This document shows, piece after piece, positions 51,085-58,628 of a DNA stretch of 64,000 bases. Source of the DNA: Caulobacterales bacterium. GTDB lineage: Bacteria; Pseudomonadota; Alphaproteobacteria; Caulobacterales; Aquidulcibacteraceae. How positions within the stretch are numbered: position 1 is the stretch's first letter; every line of letters starts with the position of its first letter. The notes under the pieces are model-generated. The model was given only the letters and a program-made list of their open reading frames with translations, ran no database searches and was not told where the DNA came from. The stretch spans positions 181,501 through 245,500 of the forward strand of contig JAFLCU010000002.1 of NCBI GenBank assembly GCA_017303355.1. The letters are read 5' to 3'. A program made the translations under genes and the position numbers.

Positions 51085-51375
51085 ATGCCGAACCCGCCGC
51101 CTGGATTTGAATGGGACGAAGCGAAAGCGCAGTGGAATCTGCGCGTTCACGGCATTTCATTCGCGGCGATAGACGACTTTAACTTTGCCACCGCCCTCGA
51201 AATCGAGGGAAGCGATCATGAAACAGAAGAAATCCGCACCACGCTCCTCGGCGAAATCAAACGCCAAACGTGCGTCTTCGTCTTCACGCGGCGTCGGGGA
51301 AGAATCCGCGTCATCAGCCTTCGCCACGCCACCGCTGAAGAGCGGCGGCTCTATATCGAAGCGAAAGGTTATTGA
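51085..51375 (+). CDS. brnT: BrnT-family toxin
   Basis: The 96-residue protein has the BrnT opening FEWDEAKAQWNLRVHGISF and the ending RVISLRHATAEERRLYIE. BrnT is a RelE-like ribonuclease toxin that blocks translation. The antitoxin gene overlaps its 3' half. The whole family signature and length are present, so it is probably functional. Confidence 0.9.
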   Translation: MPNPPPGFEWDEAKAQWNLRVHGISFAAIDDFNFATALEIEGSDHETEEIRTTLLGEIKRQTCVFVFTRRRGRIRVISLRHATAEERRLYIEAKGY

Positions 51376-51607
51376 TCTTGATAATCCTCCGCTGACGAAA
51401 GATCAGTTGAGGCGCATGCGCCCCATCTCGCAGGAAACGCTCGATTTTATCAACCGTGCGCGCGGCCGCCCATTGTCGGAAGCGCCCAAGAAAGCCGTCA
51501 GCCTGCGTCTCGATCAAGACGTGATCGAGCATTACAAAAAGAGCGGCCCAGGCTGGCAGAGCCGCATGAACGATGCGCTGCGCAAACAGGCGAAACTGAA
51601 GAGTTAG
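51218..51607 (+). CDS. brnA: BrnA-family antitoxin with an extended overlapping N-terminus
   Basis: The conserved part is the C-terminal ribbon-helix-helix region, KAVSLRLDQDVIEHYKKSG followed by WQSRMNDALRK, with the upstream LTKDQLRRMRPISQETLDFI. BrnA neutralises BrnT and represses the operon. The only in-frame standard start is ATG 51218, giving 129 residues and a 158-base overlap with brnT. The first 50 residues are Ser/Lys rich and low in complexity. A non-standard start near 51360 would give a more usual length. Confidence 0.82.
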   Translation: MKQKKSAPRSSAKSNAKRASSSSRGVGEESASSAFATPPLKSGGSISKRKVIDLDNPPLTKDQLRRMRPISQETLDFINRARGRPLSEAPKKAVSLRLDQDVIEHYKKSGPGWQSRMNDALRKQAKLKS

Positions 51608-51662
51608 CTAGAGGCAAACCGCCAGCTTGCTCGCAATGACCGGTGGGGTGGGATAGATTATC

Positions 51663-52496
51663 TTAGCTCCGCAACCGCCAGCCGCTCTTCAGCATCGCCC
51701 AGCATGTCCAGCACAGCACCAAGGCGATGGCGCCGGTGAAGGTCGCGCCCGCGAGAAGCGGCGCGTCGTGGTGGCCGATGAAGCCGTAGCGGAAGCCGTC
51801 GATCAGCGAGAACACCGGATTGTAGTGCGCGAAGGTTCTCAGCGGTTCGGGCAGCACTTCGGTTGAGTAGAACGTGCCGGAGAGGAACGTCAGCGGCACG
51901 ATGATGAAGTTCGTCACAGCCGCGAGGTGATCGAACTTGTCGGCCCAGATTCCGCCGATGAGGCCGATGGCGCCGAAGATCACCGAGGCGACGACCGCGT
52001 AATAGAGCGCCGCCAGCGGGTGCGCTGGCATCACATTGGCCAGCCACGCCACCGCGATCAGGGAGGCCGCGCCCACCAGCAGCCCGCGTGCGGCCGCGCC
52101 GACGATGAAGGCGATGGTGAGTTCGAGCGCCGAGAGCGGCGGCATCAGGAAGTCGACCGCATTGCCCTGCACCTTGGCGATGACGAGAGACGAGGACGAG
52201 TTCTGAAAGGCGTTCGACAGGATCGACATCATGACCAGGCCGGCGGCCAGGCCATCGGCATAGGCGCGGGTAGAGCCAGGCCAATTGCCGTCCCGCAGCA
52301 CCAGGCCAAACACCATCATGAACAGTAAGGTCTGGACCAGCGGGGCGAAGATCGTCTGCGCGCCGACCTTCAGGAAGCGCTGCACCTCGCGCTGAACCAG
52401 CGTCCGCAGGCCCAACCAATTCACAGTTCCGTAGCTGCGTGAGGTAAGTGGCGCCATCTTTGTCTGCGTGTCCATATCGAGAACGAGCCTTTTCAT
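51663..52496 (-). CDS. ABC-2 type transporter permease
   Basis: The 277-residue protein has six hydrophobic segments and the ABC-2 pattern: REVQRFLKVGAQTIFAPLVQ at the N-terminus, QGNAVDFLMPPLSALEL in the cytoplasmic loop, LTFLSGTFYSTEVLPEPLR and HYNPVFSLIDGFRYGFIG near the end. Such permeases export polysaccharides, lipids or drugs with a separate ATPase. No ATPase gene is nearby in the window. Its start is 256 bases from gcrA, across a divergent promoter region. Confidence 0.88.
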   Translation of the reverse strand: MKRLVLDMDTQTKMAPLTSRSYGTVNWLGLRTLVQREVQRFLKVGAQTIFAPLVQTLLFMMVFGLVLRDGNWPGSTRAYADGLAAGLVMMSILSNAFQNSSSSLVIAKVQGNAVDFLMPPLSALELTIAFIVGAAARGLLVGAASLIAVAWLANVMPAHPLAALYYAVVASVIFGAIGLIGGIWADKFDHLAAVTNFIIVPLTFLSGTFYSTEVLPEPLRTFAHYNPVFSLIDGFRYGFIGHHDAPLLAGATFTGAIALVLCWTCWAMLKSGWRLRS

Positions 52497-52752
52497 CCTT
52501 TTTTAACGAGTTTGAGCGCTCGTTAACCATACCGACGGGGCTAAGCGCCCGTTTGTACGACTTTTATTGAGTCGGCGCCGGTGGATCAGTGCTTGGAAAA
52601 ACCAGGGGTGATTCTGTGAGTAACCAGGGGATAACACAAGCGATGGTATATCCCCATTTGTTGCAGACCTATTAGTTGACAGTTTCGCGAAATGAGCGAA
52701 GTGTCGCCTCATCCCGGAAGAAATTCCGGGCCATGGGCAAAGGGGCTTGAAC
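52497..52752 (+). promoter_or_regulatory. Divergent regulatory region of gcrA and the ABC permease gene
   Basis: TTAACCAT at 52523-52530 matches the CtrA half-site. It overlaps an inverted repeat TTAACGAG (52503-52510)/CTCGTTAA (52519-52526) centred on GAGCGCTC. GAGTC (52569-52573) and GATTC (52610-52614) are GANTC sites, the CcrM methylation target linked to GcrA. TTGACA at 52676-52681 is a possible -35, with a poor -10. A Shine-Dalgarno AAAGGGG lies 7 bases before the gcrA ATG. Confidence 0.5.
52713..52730 (+). promoter_or_regulatory. GNRA-tetraloop hairpin in the gcrA leader
   Basis: CCCGGAA and TTCCGGG form a perfect 7-bp stem closed by a GAAA tetraloop, 22 bases before the gcrA start and just upstream of its ribosome-binding site. 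It may stabilise the leader or tune translation. Confidence 0.5.
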
Positions 52753-53259
52753 ATGGGTTGGAATGAAGAGCGCGTCGCGCTGCTGCGTAAGCTATGGGCT
52801 GAAGGTCTATCCGCCAGCCAAATCGCCAAACAATTAGGCGGGGTCACCCGCAACGCCGTGATCGGCAAGGTCCATCGTCTGGGCCTCGCGGGTCGTGCCA
52901 CGCCGTCCCGGCCGGCCAAGCGCCCCGTGCGCGCCGCCCGACCGCGCATCGTCGGCCCGACCGCGCCGCGGATCCGTCCGCCGTCGCTCATGCCGAGCGT
53001 GGTGATCCCGGACCTGGAGCCGGTCAAGTTCGAGGACGGCAAGGCCGCCTCGGTGCTCACGCTCAATGAGAGCATGTGCAAATACCCGATTGGCGACCCG
53101 ACTGATCCGAGCTTCGCCTTCTGCGGCCGTGGCGCCGCTGGCGGACCATACTGCGCCGATCACGCGCGTCTGGCCTACCAGCCGAGCCAAGCCAAGAAGC
53201 GCCGCGTCGCCGGCGCGCCGGACGAGTTGCGCCGCATGTTGCGCTTGGCTGCGATGTAA
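52753..53259 (+). CDS. gcrA: Cell-cycle regulator GcrA
   Basis: The 168-residue protein starts with the diagnostic GcrA block GWNEERVALLRKLWAEGLSA and SQIAKQLGGVTRNAVIGKV, a helix-turn-helix that recognises CcrM-methylated GANTC promoters. A basic Pro/Arg linker follows. The C-terminal part, with CKYPIGDP, FCGRGAAGGPYCADH, has conserved Cys/His and binds sigma-70 domain 2. GcrA drives S-phase genes in Caulobacter. ATG 52753 is chosen over TTG 52747 because it gives the canonical MGWNEERV start. It is followed by its own terminator. Confidence 0.97.
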   Translation: MGWNEERVALLRKLWAEGLSASQIAKQLGGVTRNAVIGKVHRLGLAGRATPSRPAKRPVRAARPRIVGPTAPRIRPPSLMPSVVIPDLEPVKFEDGKAASVLTLNESMCKYPIGDPTDPSFAFCGRGAAGGPYCADHARLAYQPSQAKKRRVAGAPDELRRMLRLAAM

Positions 53260-53279
53260 GCATCCAAACCCCCGTCTCA

Positions 53280-53313
53280 AACGCCGCGGCCCCCAGGTCG
53301 CGGCGTTTTTGTT
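53280..53313 (+). terminator. Rho-independent terminator of gcrA
   Basis: AACGCCGCG (53280-53288) and CGCGGCGTT (53299-53307) form a perfect 9-bp stem with a 10-base loop, followed by a T-rich tail (TTTTTGTTT). It lies 20 bases after the gcrA stop. Confidence 0.88.
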
Positions 53314-53368
53314 TGTGGATTACGCGCCGGGGAAGATGAGCAGCACAAAGCGCCGCTTGCGTTTCCAC

Positions 53369-53482
53369 GCAGCGGAGAGCCGGGGACGCGGGATTGCGCG
53401 TCGCGAAGAATGCGCCGTTGGCTCGGCGCGCATGACACGGAAACCCGCGTCCCCGCAATCGTTCGGTCCGCGGCTCCGCTGC
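53369..53482. repeat. Large imperfect palindrome
   Basis: GGGGACGCGGG (53382-53392) is exactly complementary to CCCGCGTCCCC (53444-53454). Outside it, GCAGCGGAG at the left end pairs with CTCCGCTGC at the right end, with small mismatches between. It looks like a dispersed intergenic repeat or remnant. Confidence 0.5.
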
Positions 53483-53930
53483 AGGCGTTCTTTCACACCC
53501 GATGAGACGGATCGCCGCGCGCGTGCGGAGCATCGTGTTCGCGATGCGTCCGGTACGTCTCCCCACGCGTTATGGCGCGCGCGGGCTTCAACGTGTTCGC
53601 ATTACGCGCCAGCACGACCATGAGAAGCGGCTCTGCCTGCATCTCGTATCCATGCTCGCGCGCTGCCCCCGCATATCCGGCGAACTCCGTGCGTTCGCTT
53701 GTCGGATAGCTGTCCTTAGTCCCAACGGCAGGCGGAGAAGCGTTCACGCTTCACGCTCGATTGCTTCACCGCGACATTGAAGCGAACAGGGATCCAACTG
53801 CTCTCCGATCGCGGCGATGGTGCATTGTACGATGGCCCAAGCAGGGGGCGGATAAGTTTTTCGCCGAGCCTTGATTTTCAAGGCGCGGAGGGGTGTTGGC
53901 GCATGGATAGAGCGACGCATCAAGCGCTGC

Positions 53931-54036
53931 CGTCATCCCGGCCGGAGCGCAGCGAAGCGCCGGGACCCAGGCGTGACAGAGCGCGGCGCCTGAAGCCCCT
54001 GGGTCCCGGATCGCGCTCCGCGCGTCCGGGATGACG
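53931..54036. repeat. Intergenic palindromic repeat of the CGTCATCCCGG type
   Basis: CGTCATCCCGG (53931-53941) pairs with CCGGGATGACG (54026-54036), and inside it CCGGGACCCAGG (53960-53971) pairs with CCTGGGTCCCGG (53998-54009). Elements with these ends are common dispersed repeats between genes of alphaproteobacteria. Confidence 0.75.
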
Positions 54037-54119
54037 GGGGTGTTTAGTGGATAAAATTCCGCTTCTGGCCCACAGAGCGGGCATCCTCAAGATGATCGCG
54101 CCGATGCTATGAGAGTGCG

Positions 54120-54704
54120 ATGTCCAAGAACCTCGCTGCGATCCTCATGCTCTTTCTGTGCGCAGGACTTTCGGGTTGCGCACCTGCCGCCATCCCCTTC
54201 GGCGCGTCAATACATTGGGGCCTAAAGGGCGGCTTCTATTGGACATGGACGCGGCGCTTCGAGCATGGGTGCGTCGCGTGGATGGCGAAGGAGGGCTACG
54301 CGTCTGTGGACCTGCTGGTTGATTCTCGGTGTGAGGGACGGCGCGAACTTGGTTATCTCGATGGACCAGGGATCAACTATTTCTCCAGTTCCGACGAAAT
54401 TGTGTTTCGCGACTACTGGCCAAGAGGCGAGATGGTCGGTGGCAATCCCTGTGCGCACCAGATTTCAGAAGCTCAGATTGCCGCGCTCAGGCGAGTTGCT
54501 TCGGAAGCGCTTGCCGAGGCGAAGACGGATGGCGAAAGGCGCGTGCTCCGTCGCATCGATGAACGGCTCTCCGTTGTGAAGGGCGATGCGCTTATGACTT
54601 ATCACGGCGGATGGTGCAGCGACCTCACTCAAGAGGACTGGGCCGCCGAAACGGCTCGGAGATCACAAACAACTTGGCAAGATTCGTGGCGAGACGGTCG
54701 TTAG
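54120..54704 (+). CDS. Hypothetical lipoprotein
   Basis: The 194-residue protein has a lipoprotein signal (AAILMLFLCAGLSGCAPA, lipobox LSGC). The mature part has several Cys (HGCVAW, DSRCEG, NPCAHQ, GWCSDL) and Trp/Tyr-rich stretches. No family is recognised. Codon use is less GC-rich than in neighbours, and it stands alone after a repeat-rich gap, so it may be an accessory gene. Confidence 0.7.
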   Translation: MSKNLAAILMLFLCAGLSGCAPAAIPFGASIHWGLKGGFYWTWTRRFEHGCVAWMAKEGYASVDLLVDSRCEGRRELGYLDGPGINYFSSSDEIVFRDYWPRGEMVGGNPCAHQISEAQIAALRRVASEALAEAKTDGERRVLRRIDERLSVVKGDALMTYHGGWCSDLTQEDWAAETARRSQTTWQDSWRDGR

Positions 54705-54743
54705 CCCGCAACGGGCCGCTTCCGGCGAAAGCAGACGAGGGCG

Positions 54744-55289
54744 CTAAGTCCGATCAATTAGCACAGCCAGAAACAGCGCCGGGCCGTTGTGGGCGGTCCA
54801 GCCGTGGGACGTGCCGCGTTGAATGACGATTTGGCCCGGCTTGATGCGGGTTTCGACATTGTCGAGCACGAGCGAGGCTTCGCCGCTGATCAGGCAGATG
54901 ATGTCGAGCGTTTGCGTTTGATGCATCGCCGGATGGCGGGTTTGATCGCGCAGCTCATGCTCGGCGCCGAAATCGGCGAAGCGTTGGCGCGCGGCGGCGG
55001 CGATCATGTCCGGCGGCGCGCCGGGCGGCGTCGGCTGGATCATGAACCAGCGCACTTTCACTTTGCCCTGCGCGGGCGCGAGGATGGAAACGCTTTCGCC
55101 GAGATCGCTTGCGTCCTTCGGATTGATCGCGCCGCTTGCGGCTTCGTGCCAGATTTCAGCAAGGCCGCCGAGCGCTGCATCGCCGATGCCGCCTGATGGC
55201 GGGCCATCGATGATGATGGTGGATTTGCCGTTCGCATCGTCGCCAGTGACGATGCGGCGCATGGTTTCTTCGAAGCCTTGGAAGATCAT
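54744..55289 (-). CDS. Cupin-domain protein
   Basis: The 181-residue protein has a conserved C-terminal cupin: RHPAMHQTQTLDIICLISGE, then VLDNVETRIKPGQIVIQRG and SHGWTAHNGPALFLAVLID. His residues in both parts could bind a metal. The N-terminal half is another beta-rich segment. Proteins of this kind are often annotated as cupin dioxygenase-like; the substrate is unknown. ATG 55289 lies one base after the apaG stop, so the two are co-transcribed. Confidence 0.8.
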   Translation of the reverse strand: MIFQGFEETMRRIVTGDDANGKSTIIIDGPPSGGIGDAALGGLAEIWHEAASGAINPKDASDLGESVSILAPAQGKVKVRWFMIQPTPPGAPPDMIAAAARQRFADFGAEHELRDQTRHPAMHQTQTLDIICLISGEASLVLDNVETRIKPGQIVIQRGTSHGWTAHNGPALFLAVLIDRT

Positions 55290-55290
55290 T

Positions 55291-55686
55291 TTAGTTCGCC
55301 AGTTTTGAAACGTGCGGTGAATCGAGCGCGAAGAGCGGCACGGCGATGTCGAAGGCTTCGCCGTCACTGGGGCGCACCATCGAATATGAGCCCATCATCA
55401 CGCCGGAGGGCGCGCCCAAGGGCGCCGCACTCGTGTAGCGAAAGCTTTCGCCAGGCGCGATCAAGGGCTGCTTGCCGACGACTCCTTCGCCGTGCACCTC
55501 CTGGGTGTGGCCGTTTTCATCGGTGATGCGCCAGAAGCGCGAGATCAGCTTCACGGCGTCGCCGCTGCGGTTTTCGATCTCGATCGTATAGGCCCAGACG
55601 AAGCGGCCTTCGTCGGGCTTGGATTCCCCGGCCAGGAAATTGGGCTCGACCCGGACGACCACGCCAGCTGTTTCTTGTTCGTACAT
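55291..55686 (-). CDS. apaG: ApaG protein
   Basis: The 131-residue protein matches ApaG over its whole length: VWAYTIEIENRSGDAVKLISRFWRITDENG is the core, followed by VHGEGVVGKQPLIAPGE and SGVMMGSYSMV. ApaG has a fibronectin type III-like fold and was linked to Co2+ resistance and Ap4A metabolism in enterobacteria; its exact role is unsettled. It is the first gene of a two-gene minus-strand unit with the cupin protein. Confidence 0.92.
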   Translation of the reverse strand: MYEQETAGVVVRVEPNFLAGESKPDEGRFVWAYTIEIENRSGDAVKLISRFWRITDENGHTQEVHGEGVVGKQPLIAPGESFRYTSAAPLGAPSGVMMGSYSMVRPSDGEAFDIAVPLFALDSPHVSKLAN

Positions 55687-55743
55687 GGAGCTGTCTTAGC
55701 GAAGCAATCCACGCTGGACAAAGGCTGGGTTAAAGGTCAGCAC

Positions 55744-55880
55744 CTTCACCCCCTCTTGTTGAGAAGAGGGGCAGGGGTGGGGTGAAGCGCGACGCTGGGG
55801 CATAACAAGCTATGCGACGCAGATTCCTTGGCGCCGAGCTTCACCCCGCCCCCCAACCCCCTCCCCTCCAGGGGAGGGGG
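55744..55880. repeat. Pair of strong hairpins between apaG and dcd
   Basis: The left hairpin has CCCCTCTT (55750-55757) pairing with AAGAGGGG (55764-55771), enclosed by CTTCACCCC (55744-55752)/GGGGTGAAG (55779-55787). The right one is CCCCCTCCCC (55857-55866)/GGGGAGGGGG (55871-55880) with loop TCCA, ending 14 bases before the dcd ATG. The shared CTTCACCCC ends suggest one dispersed repeat element filling this gap. Confidence 0.6.
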
Positions 55881-55894
55881 AGCGAGGTCTGAGT

Positions 55895-56905
55895 ATGAGC
55901 AATCATCACGGCGTTCTCTCCGATTCGGAGATCAAGAAGGGGATCAAGCAGGGCTGGATCGCCGCACCCGCCCCGTTCCTGGACGATCAAATCCAGCCGG
56001 CGAGTTTGGACCTGCGCTTAGGGGCTACCGCCTATCGCTTGCGCGCGAGCTTTCTGCCGGGCGCCGGCGCCAGTGTGCAAAGCCGGCTCGATGATGAAAT
56101 GGTGATGCACCGGATCGATTTGCGCGCGGGCGCGGTGCTGGAGACGGGCTGCGTCTATCTCGTGCAGGTGCAGGAAGAGATCGCGCTGCCGGCGCACATG
56201 CATGCGGCCGCCAATCCGAAAAGTTCGACCGGCCGCGTCGATGTGTTCACGCGCCTGATCACCGATGGCGCGCAGGCGTTCGATTATATTCCGATGGGCT
56301 ATAAAGGCCCGATGTGGGCCGAGATCAGCCCGTGCACGTTCTCGGTGCTGGTGCGCACGGGCACCCGCTTAAGCCAAATCCGTTTGCGCCGTGGGCCCCC
56401 GCATGCGAAGCGCGAAATCGATTTCACGATGGATCTGTCGCTGAAGGGGCCGGTGGGCTTTCGCGCCAAGCGCCATAGCGGCGTGATCGATGTCGATGGG
56501 GTCGGCGCCTACGATCCGCGCGATTTCTGGGAGCCGATGGAAACGCGCAAGGGCCGCGTCGTGCTCGATCCCGGCGAGTTCTATATCTTCGCGTCAAAGG
56601 AAAACGTGCTGATCCCGCCGGACGAAGCCGCCGAGATGGCGCCGATCCGGCCCGAGCTCGGCGAGTTCCGCGCGCACTATGCGGGCTTTTTCGATCCGGG
56701 CTTCGGCATTGCGCCGAACGAAGGTCGCGCCGTGCTTGAGGTGCGCTCGCGCGATGTGCCGTTCATTGTTGAAGACGGCCAGCCGGTGGGCAAACTGGTG
56801 TTCGAACCGCTGTCCGGCCCGGTCGAGCGGCTCTATGGCGAGGCCGGCTCGAACTATCAGGGGCAGGGGCTGAAGCTCTCCAAGCATTTCGCGCCCTGGC
56901 GCTAG
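55895..56905 (+). CDS. dcd: 2'-deoxycytidine 5'-triphosphate deaminase (long form)
   Basis: The 336-residue protein belongs to the long alphaproteobacterial form of the dCTP deaminase family, with two Dcd/dUTPase-like halves. The first half has QIQPASLDLRLG and NPKSSTGRVDVFTRL, the nucleotide-binding segment. The second half has GAHYAGFFDPGFG-like FRAHYAGFFDPGFGI and LEVRSRDVPF. It makes dUTP for thymidylate synthesis. ATG 55895 follows AGCGAGG by 7 bases. Confidence 0.9.
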   Translation: MSNHHGVLSDSEIKKGIKQGWIAAPAPFLDDQIQPASLDLRLGATAYRLRASFLPGAGASVQSRLDDEMVMHRIDLRAGAVLETGCVYLVQVQEEIALPAHMHAAANPKSSTGRVDVFTRLITDGAQAFDYIPMGYKGPMWAEISPCTFSVLVRTGTRLSQIRLRRGPPHAKREIDFTMDLSLKGPVGFRAKRHSGVIDVDGVGAYDPRDFWEPMETRKGRVVLDPGEFYIFASKENVLIPPDEAAEMAPIRPELGEFRAHYAGFFDPGFGIAPNEGRAVLEVRSRDVPFIVEDGQPVGKLVFEPLSGPVERLYGEAGSNYQGQGLKLSKHFAPWR

Positions 56906-56915
56906 GGGATATTCG

Positions 56916-57797
56916 ATGTTGAAGCAGGTGTTTGTCGCCCTGGCGGCGTTGGTTGCGTGCGCGGCGCCGGCGGCGGCGCAAGACGAGATCACGCCGCCCT
57001 TCTATGTCGTGCGCGACGCCGACAGCACGATGTATCTGTTCGGCACGGTGCATATTCGCCCGAGCGGCGCCGATTGGGGCAATGCGCGCGTGCGCGCCGC
57101 GCTTGCGGAAACGCAAGAGATCTGGACCGAGATGGAAATGTCGCCGGCGACGGATGCGCGTGCGCAAACGCTGGCGACGCAACTGGGCATGGCCCCTCCG
57201 GGACGGCCGCTTTCAAGCTGGCTGACGCCGGAAGAAAACCAAAGCCTGAACGCCACGTTGGCGCGGATGGGTTTCCCGGCCGGCGCGTTGGAGCAGTTTC
57301 AGCCGTGGCTGGCGGGGCTGACGCTTTCGCTCGTGCCGGTGATCCGCGCGGGATACGATCCCAATTCCGGCGTCGATCGCGCTGTCGATGCCTTCGGCGA
57401 CGCCAACGGCAAGACGATGCGCGCGTTCGAGACGGTGGAGGAGCAGCTTGGCTTCTTCGCCGACATGTCGCCGGAGGCGCAGCGCGAAATGTTGCGTGAA
57501 GCAATCGCCCAGGAGCCCGAAGCGGCGGCGATCATGGGTCATCTCACCCAAGCTTGGGAGCGCGGCGACATCGAGACGCTGAACGAGCTGGTGATCGATG
57601 AAGCGCGGCTAAATTATCCTGAAATGTACGATGTGATCTTCGTGCGGCGAAACAATGCCTGGATGCGCACGCTGGTGGGGGAGTTGAATGGTGCGGGCGT
57701 CGATTTCGTCGCCGTGGGCGCGGGGCATTTGCTGGGCGAGCATGGGCTCGTCGCGCAATTGCGCTATCGCGGGTATGTTGTTGAAGCGGTGCGCTGA
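56916..57797 (+). CDS. TraB/GumN-family protein, secreted
   Basis: The 293-residue protein has a signal peptide (FVALAALVACAAPAAAQ) and the TraB/GumN N-terminal motif PFYVVRDADSTMYLFGTVHI with GTVH, plus a C-terminal GAGHLLGEHGLVAQLRYRGY. The family includes predicted metalloproteases and the pheromone-shutdown protein TraB; the two GxxH motifs are the putative active site. It follows dcd by 10 bases and may share its promoter. Function here is unknown. Confidence 0.88.
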   Translation: MLKQVFVALAALVACAAPAAAQDEITPPFYVVRDADSTMYLFGTVHIRPSGADWGNARVRAALAETQEIWTEMEMSPATDARAQTLATQLGMAPPGRPLSSWLTPEENQSLNATLARMGFPAGALEQFQPWLAGLTLSLVPVIRAGYDPNSGVDRAVDAFGDANGKTMRAFETVEEQLGFFADMSPEAQREMLREAIAQEPEAAAIMGHLTQAWERGDIETLNELVIDEARLNYPEMYDVIFVRRNNAWMRTLVGELNGAGVDFVAVGAGHLLGEHGLVAQLRYRGYVVEAVR

Positions 57798-57803
57798 GGC
57801 GGC

Positions 57804-58628
57804 TTAGAGGCCGTAATGCTTGGCGAGCGCGTTGCAGATCGCCGAGACGTGCGACCAGCGCACGACGTCCTTGTAGATGCCGGCCGCGACACGTTCTTCT
57901 CCGAAGCTCTCATAATGCGGCTTGGCGCTGGGCGTTGCGAGCAATTGCTCAAGCGGCAGCGGCTGTTGCAGCACCTCGCGCGCGTGCGCGAGATCGCCCT
58001 CGGTTTGCTCGATCTCCATCGCTTCGTGCGCGATATCGGGAATAGCGGTGATCGCCGCGCGCTTTTGGGCGACGTGATCGGCGGTGAGCTCCAAAGTGGC
58101 GATGGCGCGACCGTGCGTGGCGTGGGGCGCGAGTTCATCCGGCACCACGGGGTAATCGACCAGCACGATCTCGCGCTTCAACGCGGTGCTGGCGCGCAAG
58201 GCCGCGATCCGCGCCATCAGGTGCGTCAGATCGTGGGCGAGATTGTAATATTGCCACCCATCGGCGACGACGAGATCGGTTTCGCGCGCGATCAGATCAA
58301 GCGTGAGTTCGTCGGTGAGCGCGATGAAAGGCGCCGCATCGCCCTTCATCACGAAATTGTAGATGTCTTTGTCCCAAGCGCCGCCCCAGGGCGCGACGCA
58401 GGCGCCGAGCGCGGCGATCATGCGGTCGCTGGCTTGACGGCGCGTGCCGTCGTGGCCTGATCGGGCGCCTTGCGTCAGCACGTAGGCGCGTGGCCGCGTG
58501 AGCATCAGCCAGTGGAGCACGCGGATTTCGTGCGCGGGATGGGCGATCACGAGGGCTGCGCGTCGTTCCGGGCTGGTGAGCCACGCCGCGGTTGCCTCTT
58601 GGCTCGGCTCGGTTGAAAACGCCCCCAT
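57804..58628 (-). CDS. PIG-L-like deacetylase family protein (divergent)
   Basis: The 274-residue protein starts with a strand-loop ALVIAHPAHEIRVLHW that resembles the AHPDDE zinc motif of PIG-L/LmbE deacetylases with Asp-Asp changed to Ala-His. It continues with YVLTQGARSGHDGTRRQASD and a later AHDLTHLMARI, in the order expected for that family. Loss of canonical acidic residues leaves activity uncertain. ATG 58628 shares the palindrome CATG with the divergent glycosyltransferase start. A start at 58670 is possible and would give a 44-base overlap. The pairing suggests a sugar or glycan substrate. Confidence 0.55.
   Translation of the reverse strand: MGAFSTEPSQEATAAWLTSPERRAALVIAHPAHEIRVLHWLMLTRPRAYVLTQGARSGHDGTRRQASDRMIAALGACVAPWGGAWDKDIYNFVMKGDAAPFIALTDELTLDLIARETDLVVADGWQYYNLAHDLTHLMARIAALRASTALKREIVLVDYPVVPDELAPHATHGRAIATLELTADHVAQKRAAITAIPDIAHEAMEIEQTEGDLAHAREVLQQPLPLEQLLATPSAKPHYESFGEERVAAGIYKDVVRWSHVSAICNALAKHYGL

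Larger units (their letters stand above)
53314..54119. other. Intergenic region rich in palindromes, no supported gene
   Basis: These 806 bases hold no frame with a recognisable protein, good start or plausible codon pattern. Two palindromic repeats (53369-53482 and 53931-54036) account for about a quarter of it. The rest may contain gene remnants or an RNA gene, but I see nothing specific. Confidence 0.5.

Noticed and set aside
51658..52530. Second minus-strand frame over the ABC permease gene
   Set aside because: Arg/Gly/Ala-rich shifted frame of the permease; lacks hydrophobic segments or domains.
52630..52640. Possible DnaA box upstream of gcrA (reverse reading GTTATCCCC)
   Set aside because: It departs from TTATCCACA at conserved positions; too weak to list as a site.
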